Source of the DNA: Solea solea
Taxonomy: Eukaryota > Chordata > Actinopteri > Pleuronectiformes > Soleidae
Assembly (NCBI RefSeq): GCF_958295425.1
Contig: NC_081142.1
Location: 772,501 to 836,500, forward strand
Length of the DNA stretch: 64,000 nucleotides
Direction: 5' to 3'
The first letter of the stretch is position 1, and the number at the start of each line of letters is the position of its first letter. A program made the translations under genes and the position numbers. The notes below the pieces were generated by a model, which ran no database searches, had not been told where the DNA came from, and worked only from the letters and a program-made list of their open reading frames with translations. Shown here piece by piece: positions 33,391-44,750 of the stretch.

Positions 33391-33837
33391 GCTCAGGTGC
33401 AAACACACTGATGTTTGTCTTTTGTGCAACTGATACCACGATTGTTTTTATAGACCTGGTAGTTGCAGACATTTACTCCACTGCATGTCATGTGAAAAGA
33501 GCAAAGTGTTGATGATGTTAACAGTCAGAGGTGAGTCTATAGGAGGGCTTCCATTACCCTGTGTTATGTGCATTTTTGATATGCACATAAAAAAACTGAA
33601 AAATGGAAACACAAGATTTTAAAGAAGTCTTGAAATATCACATAATGTTTTTTTTTACGCTCGAAGGAGGTAGAAAAAGTTCTAGTTAAGTTATAAGTGA
33701 ATGAGAGCAGTGGAAACAGATTCAGTGAATAAAGGATGGAATGCAAATGCAACTGAAAAATAGCAGAAATAGGCACGAGGAGGCAAGAGGAGGCACCTGT
33801 AGACTGGGCAATATTTCAGTTTCTAAACCTAGTTTTA
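33391..33837. other. Intron sequence, no gene seen
   Basis: Nothing recognised. Confidence 0.4.
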
Positions 33838-34195
33838 CAGCTGCAACTAACGATTATTTTCATAATCGATTATTCTGTCAATTATTTTCTTGATTAATGG
33901 TTTGGTCCATAAAATATCAGAAAACCTTAACAAATGTTGATCGGTGTTCGTCAAACCTGGAAATGATGATGTTCTCAAATGTCTTGTTTTGTCCACAAAT
34001 CAAAATGATTCACTTCTAATGATTTTGTTCTTATCCAGAACAAAGAAATGAAGAAAATACTCAGATTTAAGAAGTTTAAACAATCGGAAATCTTTTATTA
34101 ATCATGAGAAAAACTTCAAACCGATTATCGATTATCAAAATAGTTGTCGATTAATTTAGTAATCGATTAATAATTGATTAATCGTTTCAGCTCTA
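33838..34195. mobile_element. Non-autonomous DNA transposon of the AATCGATTA type
   Basis: Left end CAGCTGCAACTAACGATTAT; right end AATCGTTTCAGCTCT, its imperfect inverted repeat (AGCTG(A/C)AAC...CGATTA). The interior holds multiple AATCGATTA words and AAATCAAAATGATTCACTT. I recall this as a very common teleost MITE. About 358 bp, no ORF. Confidence 0.8.
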
Positions 34196-34852
34196 CCTCA
34201 TTTATATAAATACTTCTCAAAATGTAGCCATTTGAGCACAAGTTGGCATTTGAAGGCAACATTGGTTCCAGGTGTCTTATCAGGATTTAAAAGTCACACA
34301 TTGACATATTTCATTTAATGTTTTATTTGTGTCCAAACAAATCCTACATGGAATTGGTTATGTATTATTTATTTTTTATTTTCATTGTTCATGTATTTTT
34401 AAATGCTCTGATATTTCTGCCCTCACACAATCATTATGTTATAGTGTAAAATCAACATATACAGCATATCTGTCACATGTCACAGCTTTTATTGTGAAAT
34501 ATTTACAGGACCAGTAGATCTGTGACTTGAGACTGAGGAGCATTCGTAGCATTTAAGCATTTATTCCAAAGGCAAGACATGACTGATCATGAGTCTCATC
34601 GTTTTTAGATATTTTAATGGATAAATGTTACATCTCTAATTTACAGCTTCATCACAACTAATCGGAAGTGACAGAAGAAATTCACAGTTAACTGATTAAT
34701 CCTTTTTTTCCAGGAAGACAGTTGTGTACTACATGACACCCCTTTTTATAATTTGCACTTTAATAACATTTGTCAACGTGAGCTTTCCCTTCATAGATAC
34801 GTTTTGTAAAAAAACAGGTATTTCTTTTCTGTTTCTTTGTATTCAGTAAAAT

Positions 34853-34928
34853 CACTGACCAGCTCATCATCACTGACCAGCTCATCATCACTGACCAGCT
34901 CATCATCACTGACCAGCTCATCATCACT
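34853..34928. repeat. 18-bp minisatellite x4
   Basis: Four perfect copies of CACTGACCAGCTCATCAT plus CACT. Six codons per unit keeps several frames open on both strands, giving artefactual repeat peptides. Confidence 0.95.
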
Positions 34929-35954
34929 AGATGCCAATTCCACATTTCTCCCATTACCGGATTTTTGTTTTCCGTTTGTTAAAATGTATCCGTTTAATTA
35001 TGTTGTGCTTGATGAAAATAGTGTGGATGTGTTGAAATTATCCTTCCAATAATTTGCAATTTAGCATTCCCGTTGATGTGCAAACGTCTCCAGACTAATT
35101 CCACGTTGTTCAAAGACTAATTCACACCATAGTCTCCAATAGCAAATCCCTAATTTCAGAAGCTATTACTTTTCCATTTTCCTTAATAAAGCTAAATGAA
35201 TTGGAAATGACTGCACTTGCCCCACATCTATCCACTAACTGTCGTCACTCTGACAAATACATGACGAGACAGAGAGTGTGTGTATCTAACTCCATCAGGC
35301 CTGGTTCACACTGCATACGCCTCACTCACGTGTCTCCACACCTGATTTCTGATTTATCTTTGACAGGAAACAGGACATTGCCGTAATATCGATATCATTA
35401 TCAACTGATCTTTTTTTTCCGCACACGTGTCACATGTCTTACGCACTGAAAGTTGATGTTTGCAAAAAGATAATCATTCATTTAAAACTGGGGTTTTGAG
35501 TGATATGTCGATAATAAACGTCATTAGGCTGAACTAATTTCTGGAGCTACTTACGTTAACATGTTCTATGCTGCAGATTTGACTTGTTTGGCATTTTTTA
35601 GTTTGCACTGGAAACTTTTATTCCTGATTCCAAGTAATCTGAGAGAGAACTAGACTTTTGTGCCACCTTCAAGATTGGATTTATGTGGCCTATAATGGGA
35701 GAAATGGACCAATCACAGGTTATTTACCTGGCTGTCAGCTTAGCAGCTGCACCTACATGGGGCTTCAGAATAAAGGTAGCTATTCCAGTATTAGCGTCAG
35801 ATGTCTATACTGCAAAGCAACATAAAGGAGGACAAATAAAGACATCTGGCAATGTGGGCTGAGCCTTTCAGAGATGGAGGTACTGCATTGGGCACTCATC
35901 TGTCCATGCTCATTTGGTGGGAGGAGCTAAGAACAGAGAGTCCCAAAACACTAT
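34929..35954. other. Intron sequence, no gene seen
   Basis: Nothing recognised. Confidence 0.4.
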
Positions 35955-36211
35955 GCATCCATCTATCGTCTTCCACTTTATCCTCCACATGAAGGTCATG
36001 TGCCAATCCCAGCTGACATAGGGTGAAAGGCGGCGTACATCGTGGACAGGACTCCATCACGGAGTCACATAGACAAACAACCATCCACTCAGAGAACCCA
36101 GAGAAAACCCACGCACAAACAGGGAGAACATGCACACTCCATGCAGAAAGGCCCTTGTTCCTCGTCTCGCTGCGAAGGCAAGAGTGCTAACCACAACGCC
36201 AACATGTGCCC
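35955..36211 (-). mobile_element. tRNA-derived SINE copy
   Basis: Reversed copy with tail (CATCCATCTATCGTCTTCCAC), body (CCAATCCCAGCTGACATAGG, AAACAACCATCCACTCAGAG, AGGGAGAACATGCACACTCC) and a partial tRNA head (CTCGCTGCGAAGGCAAGAG, GTGCTAACCAC). An internal block between the ACAACCATCCACTC and AGAACCCAGAG words is deleted relative to the 43703 copy. Confidence 0.8.
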
Positions 36212-36661
36212 CCACAAAAAAGAAGAAAAAAGGAAGCAGCTACCAAAACAATAACACAATTCTCATCAATAATCTATAATAATAATCTATGGTACATCCA
36301 TTCACCAACTGCAGTGACCTAAAAGCCTAAGGAATCATGTTCATACTATAAAGATTTTGTTTTGGTTACCTCTGACTGCAACCACTTGTTGTTAGCAGGC
36401 ACACAGGATAGTTATTTTTAATGAATACTTCAATACTAAGTGAAAGTATTTTAAATATAAATCGTTTCAATACAGACTATTTTGATCAGACTATAAGTTG
36501 TGGTTTCCTACTTATCGGCAAATTTCCTTCTAATCTTAATTTCAAAATATTGCCAGGGTTAAAAGGAGTCGTGAGAATAAAGTACAACTAGTACTAATGC
36601 TTTATTCTAGAGTCATAAACCTGAGCCTTCGAGTGAAGAGCAACAGTGACCTGAGACGAGC
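36212..36661. other. Intron sequence, no gene seen
   Basis: Nothing recognised. Confidence 0.4.
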
Positions 36662-36670
36662 CGCTGCTGC

Positions 36671-36713
<43 letters not shown>

Positions 36714-36717
36714 GCTG
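36662..36717. repeat. CTG trinucleotide repeat with CCG interruptions
   Basis: Thirteen uninterrupted CTG units (36673-36711) flanked on both sides by CCGCTG variants. In one plus-strand frame it reads as polyalanine within a 60-codon ORF (36597-36779); in another it would be polyleucine. No splice context supports an exon. Confidence 0.95.
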
Positions 36718-36895
36718 AGAACGTGCAGCATCCTCACAGTGTGTTTGTGATGCCGTGGGTGGTGGAGAGCGGCAGATGAGGCGGCTGGCAGAGATTCATG
36801 GCCTAAGGATGAGTGTGTGTTTATTGCTGGGTCTCCCAGGGCAACACATACTGGGCTGGAGGAGCACGGCTATCAGTCAGAGTGACATAACACAA

Positions 36896-36917
36896 ACACA
36901 CACACACACACACACAC
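36896..36917. repeat. (CA)n microsatellite
   Basis: About 11 CA units. Confidence 0.95.
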
Positions 36918-37392
36918 TACAAAGAAGTTACACAGACACACCTACGGTAGATGTGCAGTGCGACAGGAAACAAACTTTACAATTTTCACATTGTAAAAGG
37001 TTCAGTTTCATGTAATGCACTTGTAATGCACAGCAGTGACTCTACACGTGTAGGTAGCAGAGGGTTTGGAATAAATACTGCATTTTGCTGAATAGTTGGA
37101 TAAAAAAAGTGGATGAAAAAAATGCAAGACAACAGTTTTTGCGTAATTTACTTTTGCTTAATGTAAATGTCCAAAAAAAAAACTGTAAATACCAGCCATA
37201 AGTATGTTCGTATACAATTTGAATTACTTCAAAAACAATAGTTTCAATGTGATAGCCTTAGAATAAGTAATTTATATGTACTTTAGTCAAGGACCGCCAT
37301 GTTTCTACAGCAGCGTGAATGAACAAACCAACAAGGGCGTGCTCTTCACATTTCCAAGTGTAAGCTCGTCACACAGAAACCAACCAAAAACC
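36918..37392. other. Intron sequence, no gene seen
   Basis: Nothing recognised except A-rich runs. Confidence 0.4.
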
Positions 37393-37523
37393 AATGATTT
37401 TTTCACATTCTGTCTCTCACAGTTGAAGTGTACCAATGATGAAAATTACAGACCTCTGTCATCATTTTAAGTGGGAGAACTTGCACAATCGGTGGCTGAC
37501 TAAATACTTTTTTGCCCCACTGT
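37393..37523 (+). mobile_element. Right end of a Tc1-like transposon
   Basis: TGTCTCTCACAGTTGAAGTG, GATGAAAATTACAGACCTCT, TTTTAAGTGGGAGAACTTGC and GACTAAATACTTTTTTGCCC, ending CCCACTGTA next to a TA. These words in this order form the 3' terminal region of a well-known fish Tc1-like family. The rest of the element is absent. Confidence 0.8.
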
Positions 37524-37675
37524 ATATGGACCGCATTCATAAAGCAGTATCCTACTCCCCCAGATGGCCTGTATGTATGGGACGTAAACGTGAACGCGAC
37601 GTGAGCCGATCTGAGCAGAGTTTTGCATCTTGGCAGTGTAGACGGAGACATTAGGGCGGAGCATATTCAAGTTTT

Positions 37676-38345
37676 CTACTCTGGAGGCGGAGTCAGGCGT
37701 ACACGGCCAATACATTGATTTTCTCCTCCACACTTGTCTGATTGTCTGTCTTCAGCTGGAGACACACTACACAACTTTCACAGTCTTCACCGATTTTTGA
37801 CTGATTTCAGCAGATTGTTTTATGACGACTGAAAGTCTGAGATCATATAAACATATAAAGCCTGCGTCAAACACACTGAAGCCAAATCAACGCATCCCAC
37901 TGTACCAGAGCAACAGTGCGAAGGGTAGACAAACATGGACGACAAACAGTTCGCTGTTGTTATCTGTAAGTAATCAATGAAAGAAAGACGGTTATGGGTG
38001 AAGTCATGGAGGAGTCGACGTTGGCGTCATTGTTTAGATATTCCCACTACTTCCTGTCGGCTTCTGACGCTATTTCCTGTGTCCCACCTACTCTTTTTCA
38101 TTGGCTGTTAGCAACATGTGCTTGCAGTTGGGTCGGCAATCAGAACCGATACCCAGAGTCGGCTCAAACAACATGTTTGAATGACTGCGACTAAGGATGG
38201 GTCTTTAACTCTCACACACTAACTCACCTCTGTGCCAACTAGTGCTGACTGGTGTCCAACTGTGAAATGCGGGTTAAATTGGGCAAAACATCTTGTGTCC
38301 CGAGCTTAAGTGGCATTATGGCTTTAGCTCGATTAAACAATAATC
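37676..38345. repeat. Dispersed repeat interrupted by a DNA transposon
   Basis: The left part (GGAGGCGGAGTCAGGCGTAC, ACGGCCAATACATTG, CTGATTGTCTGTCT) and the right part (GTGGCATTATGGCTTTAGCTC, 38310 on) together correspond to the uninterrupted copy at 25735-25870. Confidence 0.7.
37752..38308. mobile_element. PIF/Harbinger-like insertion, 551 bp
   Basis: The inserted segment 37755-38305 has imperfect terminal inverted repeats GCTGGAGACACACTA and GCTCGGGACACAAGA (complement of right end). It is flanked by TCA (37752-37754) and TTA (38306-38308), consistent with an aged 3-bp TWA-type target duplication as made by PIF/Harbinger transposases. Inside, ATGGACGACAAACAGTTCGC at 37935 opens a short frame (MDDKQFAVVIC) ending at a donor-like GTAAGT, similar to first exons of Harbinger genes. 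The element has no full transposase. Confidence 0.6.
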
Positions 38346-38364
38346 ATTGTAAATAATAAAAATA

Positions 38365-38430
38365 ATAATACATCAAATTTATATAGCGCTTTTCTAGACA
38401 CTCAAAGACGCTGTTTACAATGCATGTAAA
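38365..38430 (+). repeat. Retroelement 3' end fragment
   Basis: ATTTATATAGCGCTTTTCTA and GACACTCAAAGACGCTGTTTAC resemble the TTATATAGCGCTTTTCTAG...CTCAAAGCGCTTTAC end common in fish LINE/SINE pairs. Confidence 0.55.
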
Positions 38431-39170
38431 CTTACTGATTAATGATAGAAAGAGATCTAATTCTGTATTGTCTTTAATGAAATCATTGTAAATGTGCTTA
38501 AAATGTGAAGAAGTTGGATGGAACGTGAGTTGCTGTTAAAACTTTCTCTTCTGGTGTGAACAAAAAGAAAAGAAAGGGCAAGAATAAAGATGGGAAGAGA
38601 AAAGAGGCGGGGCTGTGGACTGGCAGGTGGACCGGTGGATGTTTTGACAGTTTACCCACAGCAGAGCTCAGTCGTGGCAGCAGTCTGTCACTCTCAGATT
38701 CTCTCCTGAGGCCCGTTTACATCTGCCTCCTTCTCTCTCCATCCACACACTTATTCATCCCATAGATCCTTCTCTTTTTTCTTCATCTCTTTCTTCTCTG
38801 TCAGGTTTTAAAGAGAGACATCTAAAGAGAAAGAGAGCCCCCTCCTCCCACCCTGATGCCTCCTCCTGTGCTTTTGAGTTCCTGAAAAGGCTGTAATATC
38901 ATCATTTATCTCCAGAGATTTTCACCCTTACACAAAAATAGAATCATGTGTTACACTACTACCGCAGCACAGGCTTAATTTTGTGACAACATTTACGGCT
39001 TTTCATATTTCACATGGCCAGAAGCTAATTAGCTAATTAGCCTTGAAGGCAAAATTCTGTTACTGAACAGATGGAGAATCTGGTTTATTCTGCTTTCTCT
39101 AATGTTATTATTTTAACATGCAATTTGATCCAGTGAAACTGATCATCACGACGAGCTATTTATCTGCAAT
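38431..39170. other. Intron sequence, no gene seen
   Basis: A/G-rich at 38555-38620 and C/T-rich at 38720-38800, a strand switch in purine content. No gene recognised. Confidence 0.4.
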
Positions 39171-39210
39171 GTTTATACATTTATATACATTTATATACAT
39201 TTATATACAT
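39171..39210. repeat. 10-bp tandem repeat TTATATACAT x4
   Basis: Three perfect units preceded by one with a single change. Confidence 0.95.
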
Positions 39211-39670
39211 TCAGCCTGCGGGCTTTTTAGACACTGTGATGCATTCTGTGTCACCCTGCATTCATCTGTGAGATCTACCAGATGTGATGAATATTCCACA
39301 AAACGTTGTTTGAATTCATGTTCACTTGTCAGTGTTTGTTGGCACGTTACTGCCACCAACTGTTGATAAGTCAAATTGAGTGAAGCTGACAACAGGATGC
39401 AAATCTCACCCAGCAATGTGATTGGGCACATACACGACGGGTGAAAGTGTTGCTCTCGAAACCTACAACAGCGCTTGAAAACACTGCAGGAGTCCTTTAA
39501 TGTGGATGTAAATTAAATCAGCCAGGAGACATGTGGAGGTGGTTGGATCAGGTCTCAACCAGGTTTGAGGTCATTTAAGTCTAGTGTTTCATGGCATCCC
39601 AAGCTGCAGGTCACAAAGCATCACGGACATGCTAGGAGACAACATTCTGAATCACATTTTGAGCCAAGCT

Positions 39671-39690
39671 AACACACACACACACACACC
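39671..39690. repeat. (AC)n microsatellite
   Basis: About nine AC units. Confidence 0.9.
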
Positions 39691-39911
39691 TTGTATTCTA
39701 AACTAAGTTAGTTACAACACACTGATGTCAGACTGAAGCACACCTGACCTAAAAAGCTAAAAGCTAACTAAAAAGACGGCTTCCACCTGCAATTGCTATC
39801 TTAAAAGTAAGTGCATTACTTGGATGATTTGCATGCTACATAATTCATCTATAAAAAAATAGGCTCTGTCAAGCAATACTATCAGACCTGACTGAGGGGC
39901 TGTTTAAGAAT

Positions 39912-40335
39912 ATTAGGGGTGGGAATCACAGAGTACCTCCTGGTAAGATACGCGATACATGGTCTACAATACCAGTAATATCACGATACAATGATTCTGT
40001 GATAATCAATATATTGCAAGACAATCATATGGTGGTGCATCATAATATCTGTCTAACTGAAGAAAACAAAAATGTTGGTGAAAAGTTAAAAGTGCAGGAA
40101 CAAAGTCCATAAAGTCTATGTATTGAATGTGTATGAGGCATCTCTTAACATAGCTTTGTCCACCATTATCCCGCTGTGAACTCCCTCTTCTATGGCCAGG
40201 TAACTTCCGCACAAGTTCCCCTCATTCATTTGAGCAATGAAGGAGACATGAATGTAGTGACAGCCAGCGAGTGAAACCAGCGGGGACTGTTTACATTAGA
40301 GCGCCTTCATATATTCATCAAAATATCGATACAAC
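39912..40335. mobile_element. DNA-transposon-like dispersed repeat
   Basis: It starts AGGGGTGGGAATCACAGAGT and contains GATACAATGATTCTGTGATAATCAATATATTGC. It ends near CATCAAAATATCGATAC. I recall the start and GATACAATGATTCTGTGATA core from a frequent teleost repeat. Boundaries approximate. Confidence 0.5.
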
Positions 40336-41360
40336 CAAGTTTTTGAGCAGTAGAAGAAGAACAAACACTTCTTGTATGTAGCATGTGAAGATCTGAACAA
40401 TAAGATACATAGAAACACAGAGAAAGTTGTGTCGAGCTGACAGACTTAATCAGAATTGTGTGACAAACAGAAATGTTATACTTCACACTGCTGTTTTAGC
40501 TGAAAGTCAAAGCAATTAAAACAAATGATCAGCTTCGCTCTCACTTCTCTCTAATTTGTGTTTGTTTGTAATTGCCTGGTTGATTATTTACTATAGGACC
40601 GGCTCAGTACCTGATTTCAATGTCTGATATGACATCTAAAGTGTATCACATTTTTGTTTCTGTACTGATTATACCTATAAAGTCTTTTAGCCCTTTTGTG
40701 TTGTTGCATTTACCACTGAGCTATAACAAACACGATGCTCCTACAGTGTGGCAGACGTGTGTTTTTTCTAATTCCTATTAAGTACATGGATAAACAGGTG
40801 TTTCGGTGCTTCTGACCGTGTGCTCGGGTGAGTGGACACTGTATTTACACAGACACACACTGGATATACACTCGCACACAGTCACATGCAGACATACATG
40901 TACACAATCTGCTTATCATGGCTTCACAAATCTCTTATCCCACCTGTTAACGAACCATCTGTTCCACTGCTTCCAGTTTTATTTTTAACAGTAAAACACA
41001 ACAGTTATAATTAATCTGCATCTGTTTGTGCTGGTTGGACGTCAGTGGCAAATGAGCGCCTAGTAACATTGTACGATTGCTTGAAATAACTCCATGGAGG
41101 TTGTTAACCTTTTCTTCATCAGCTTCCATTATTACGTCGAGGAGCAGCTTCCTCTTGTGTAGAAGACGAGTCGATACCAGATAAGTTGTTAAAAAGGGAT
41201 ATTTGGTAGCGACTTGACTCCTTGTCGAGCCAGATTTAAACCTTAAATAGAAACCAGCTTCAGCTCTGTATAGCAGCAGTATTGATCAGAGGGACACGGC
41301 TGCACAAGACAGTGCTGTGGCAAAGTAATTACCTGTAGGTTTCACACTCCAGGGGAGGCG
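40336..41360. other. Intron sequence, no gene seen
   Basis: Nothing recognised. Overlapping frames around 40806-41129 on both strands are unsupported. Confidence 0.4.
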
Positions 41361-41395
41361 TTTGTGTGCGTGTGCATGTGTGTGTGTGTGTGTGT
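41361..41395. repeat. Interrupted (TG)n microsatellite
   Basis: TG run with CG and CA interruptions. Confidence 0.9.
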
Positions 41396-41572
41396 TGTAC
41401 GTAAAAAGCATGTCAGATGATACATGCACGTGTGCGCAACTGTAATTGAAAGGGGACGGCTTTCCTCGGCACGTTCCACCACAGAGAACTAAACTGCATT
41501 AATGTCTCAGTCCCCTAGCTTATTACAAGCTCAGGTAATTACCCAGCTGGGGAGTCTGATGACATCAGGAAC

Positions 41573-41575
<3 letters not shown>

Positions 41576-41611
<36 letters not shown>
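41576..41611. repeat. (TG)18 microsatellite
   Basis: Perfect TG run. Confidence 0.95.
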
Positions 41612-41616
<5 letters not shown>

Positions 41617-42839
41617 AGCCAGTGGAAACATACTGGGTAAGGGTATCCTTGATTAATGTCTTATAGGTACAATCCTTATAACGAGTAAAGAGAAGAAGCA
41701 GAAACTCATTTATCTGAATGTCACATGGTCTACAAAAAACATCTACAGTACCTCTGTGCAGATATATCCTAATGGTAAGCATGGTAAACATATCATGCTT
41801 ACATTACATCCTTTATGCAGAGTTGACCCTATAACTAGTGGGTATAATTGTACAAGACCACGTTTGTAGTCCATGTAGCCTGTGGTTTTCAATTTAAAGC
41901 TTTAGTGTTGCTTAATCAAAGAAAAAAAAACAGTGTAATATGGTTACATTTAGTGAAAAAAAATTGTAGAATAAGAATGGAAAAAAACAACCATCTCAGT
42001 GTGTGAACTTGCATCTGAATGAGGGACCGAGTCTCAGCCGTGTCTTTATTCCCACCGGCTCCAGATAAATGAGTTTCCACTGTAATTTGCACTGAGCTGT
42101 GCAAAATGACTGTAACAAAACTTTTTGTTTACTTTGAGAGGGCAGAAATGACGCTAGGGAAATTCCAAACGCTTTCTTAATAAAAAGACTAATGAATGTT
42201 AAACTTTGGAAATGACTTCACTGTACATATACAGCCAGAAAAAAGAGAAAAGGAAATTGGCCTCAAAAGCACAGCAGTAAAACACGTGCTGGCTGCTGCT
42301 ATTAACATCCGTCCTAAGTGATCCAATCACAATCAAATCTTGCTAAGTACAGATCGGAGCATCCTCAGTCCTCCCTGGTTGCATTCTCATATTCAATTAT
42401 GGAAACCACATTCAGGTTTGTTTTTAAGGACATGGCAGCATTCCTGACTGTGTATGAACTACAACGACAGTCTTCTGCTATCGTCAATTAAGTCAATCAG
42501 AATTTAAGAATATACTGAGTAGCCACCAGTGGCCCACTCTGCTGGTTGCAAAAAATGAGCTTATCACTTATAATGTCACTAAACATTTCCCTGGAGAGTT
42601 AATGGCCTTCAGCCTCAGTTCAGCCTCAAACACAATCAGACAAAACTGACATTGTGCTCTTAGACGGCAAGGGAAGCTCTGCTTTCTCTCAAATATGAAG
42701 AATATTGTCACAGTGTTTAGAGAACGTGCTATTGTTATTATTACTGTCATAATTGTTTCATTCAATCAAATAGGGAAGGTACAAAAAGGATTGAAATCAT
42801 AATGCGTAATGATGCAAAATGGCTTATTTAGAAGTGCTT
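41612..42839. other. Intron sequence, no gene seen
   Basis: A patch at 42515-42590 (GCCACCAGTGGCCCACTCTG, GGTTGCAAAAAATGAGCTTA) may be a diverged CCACCAGGGGG-family repeat. Nothing else. Confidence 0.4.
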
Positions 42840-43015
42840 GAGGATGTGGCAAATGGAATGGAAACGCAAATGGAAGACTTTGGCGGGGGATCATTTTCAT
42901 CTGCTGTCCAGTGACGAAGAGCGCAGAGAATTCAGGCTTTGTCAGTTCCCCTTCTAATGCTGACAAAGCTGGGCTTTCTAGTAACGCACACTTTCTACGT
43001 GGAATCAGTTGACAG
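42840..43015. other. Unique sequence with conserved-element texture
   Basis: Bases 42880-43010 are non-repetitive and balanced in composition (TTTGGCGGGGGATCATTTTC, GCTGACAAAGCTGGGC). No function can be assigned from sequence alone. Confidence 0.2.
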
Positions 43016-43702
43016 GTCAGAAATATCACAAGCCACCTTCAGTTGTTTTATGCTGGACACGTTCTGTCACATCTGTACATAAAGTTTCCTGACATAGAGG
43101 GTGAACAGACAAATGAAAAAGGTGTGGTTTTCCTAATGTAATCAGTGCTATTGACTGCACTGGTGTTTCTAAAAGGGCACCAACTGAGAATGAATTTGCT
43201 TTTATTAAGAGAAAACATTTTGAACATTGAATTTATGTCCAAATCATTTTCCATGTGAACATGTTGCTCATCAGTGTAGTCACTCAGTGGCCTGGCTCCA
43301 CCCATTATTCTTTCATATTAAGAAACAACAGTGATGGACGCAGGTTTGAGACGGGGAGCTGTGGGTGATGATCACTGTGTACAAATCCTGTTTGACTAAC
43401 GACCCTCTTTACAGTTTCTAATCCAGTGTTTCTCAAACGTTTAATACTAAGTAAAACCTGATCAAATATTGAGCTCTCAAAGTATTATTAACAACGTTAA
43501 AATACAGCGGTGTTGAGCAAAGATTTATTCCCAATAAAATCATTTGCTCTCTCATCATCTCATTGGTATAGCAAAATAAGATGAAGATGGACTGAGCGAT
43601 AAGGTGACTCTAATTATTATTACTTAAGTTATTATCATTGTTTTATTATTAGTTCCATTTTCTACTACAAATTCCTCAGCTCCACTCCGTTCACATACTA
43701 CA
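43016..43702. other. Intron sequence with possible hAT terminus
   Basis: CCAGTGTTTCTCAAACGTTT at 43423 resembles the CAGTGTTTCTCAAAC end of hAT elements. No matching end located, no gene seen. Confidence 0.35.
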
Positions 43703-44035
43703 CGGTGGTGTAGTGGTTAGCACTCTCGCCTTGCAGCGAGAAGACCCAGGTTCGAGCCCCGGTTGGAACAAGGGCCTTTCTGCATGGAGTTTACATGTTC
43801 TCCCCGTGTGTGCGTGGGTTCTCTCCGGGTTCTCCGGCTTCCTCCCACAGTCCAAAAACATGCAATGTGGGGATTAGGTGAATTGGACACTCTAAATTGA
43901 CCATAGGAGTGAGTGTGAGAGTGAATGGTTGTTTGTCTCTATCTGTGGGTGTGGCCCTGCGATGGACTGGCCAACTGTTCAGGGTGTACCCCGCCTATCG
44001 CTGAGACTGGCACAGCACCCCCCGCGACCCTCTGA
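43703..44035 (+). mobile_element. tRNA-derived SINE with intact promoter boxes
   Basis: The head folds like a tRNA: a D-arm-like GTGTAGTGGTTAGCAC, an anticodon-arm-like CTCGCCTTGCAGCGAG, and a T-arm with B box GGTTCGAGCCC (43749-43759). The A box overlaps TAGTGGTTAG (43711-43720). The body follows: GCATGGAGTTTACATGTTCTC, TCCGGCTTCCTCCCACAGTC, CTAAATTGACCATAGG, ATGGTTGTTTGTCTC, CCTGCGATGGACTGGC. The usual 3' tail (GGATAAAGCGG...GGATGG) is missing or decayed. This is the best of six copies in the window (4010, 17188, 29343, 35955, 43703, 59888). Confidence 0.9.
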
Positions 44036-44128
44036 TGACTACCAGAGGAAGTTTGCGTACCACTGGTGGTACACTTACTCTAACTCCGACAGTGGTTATT
44101 CACCCCTTTCCCCAATCCAGTTTAAACT

Positions 44129-44750
44129 TTAAAGGTGACATCGAATGCTTGTATCACACATATATGTTAGTTATGGAGGTCTACTTACATATATAAACTT
44201 GTTTTCATGATTAAAAACCTCCTAATCGCTGCAAACGAGCCGATCAAAATATCTCCTCACTGACACTCTCGTCAGCCGTGCTGTTTCAGACCAAAACCAC
44301 ACCCCCAGAACGTGGACTGTGTTGTGATTGGCCAGCCAACGAGAGCTTTCCTACTGTCCTGTGATTGGCCAGGTACGTGGAAGTGACGTAATAGATAGGC
44401 CAGCTCTCAGATACACAGCTCCCCCTCTGGCACGGTGGATGCTCTGCATCTCAGCAGCTACAACGAGAGTAGTTCTTCTTCTTCTGCGGTTGAATGTACG
44501 CAACCGGATGTGCCCGGACTAGTGCCCGCACCGGGAGGCGCTACGGTGGTGAGAGGAGTGGTGAGGTTTTCTGATGACATCATCAGCATAGGGAAGTGCA
44601 GAGCCCAGGAAAACAATAAAACCCTTTTTTTTTCAGCAGTGGCTGAACTGTTTGTTCTGAAACTTTAGGGTTTCATAAACGAGGTCATGACGCAGATACA
44701 CACACACAAACGCAGCGTTAATTGGAGCTTCCGGTCTATGTCGCCTTTAA
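44129..44750. mobile_element. TTAA-flanked non-autonomous DNA transposon
   Basis: 622 bp between TTAA at 44129-44132 and TTAA at 44747-44750. The termini AGGTGACATCGA and the complement of TCTATGTCGCCT are inverted repeats (10 of 12 matching). The interior has CCGGATGTGCCCGGACTAG and TGATGACATCATCAGC. TTAA duplication is characteristic of piggyBac and some other groups, but the termini are not piggyBac-like, so the superfamily is open. No ORF. Confidence 0.7.

Noticed and set aside
34853..34928. CRISPR-like direct repeats
   Set aside because: Units are contiguous with no spacers and lie in a eukaryotic intron; it is a minisatellite. The same holds for 33340-33390 and 62807-62871.
36597..36779. 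Polyalanine-containing exon
   Set aside because: The open frame depends on the CTG repeat, lacks plausible splice borders and has no similarity outside the repeat.
43703..43770. Functional tRNA gene
   Set aside because: D-arm, anticodon-arm and T-arm-like parts are present but the acceptor stem does not pair and a SINE body follows directly.
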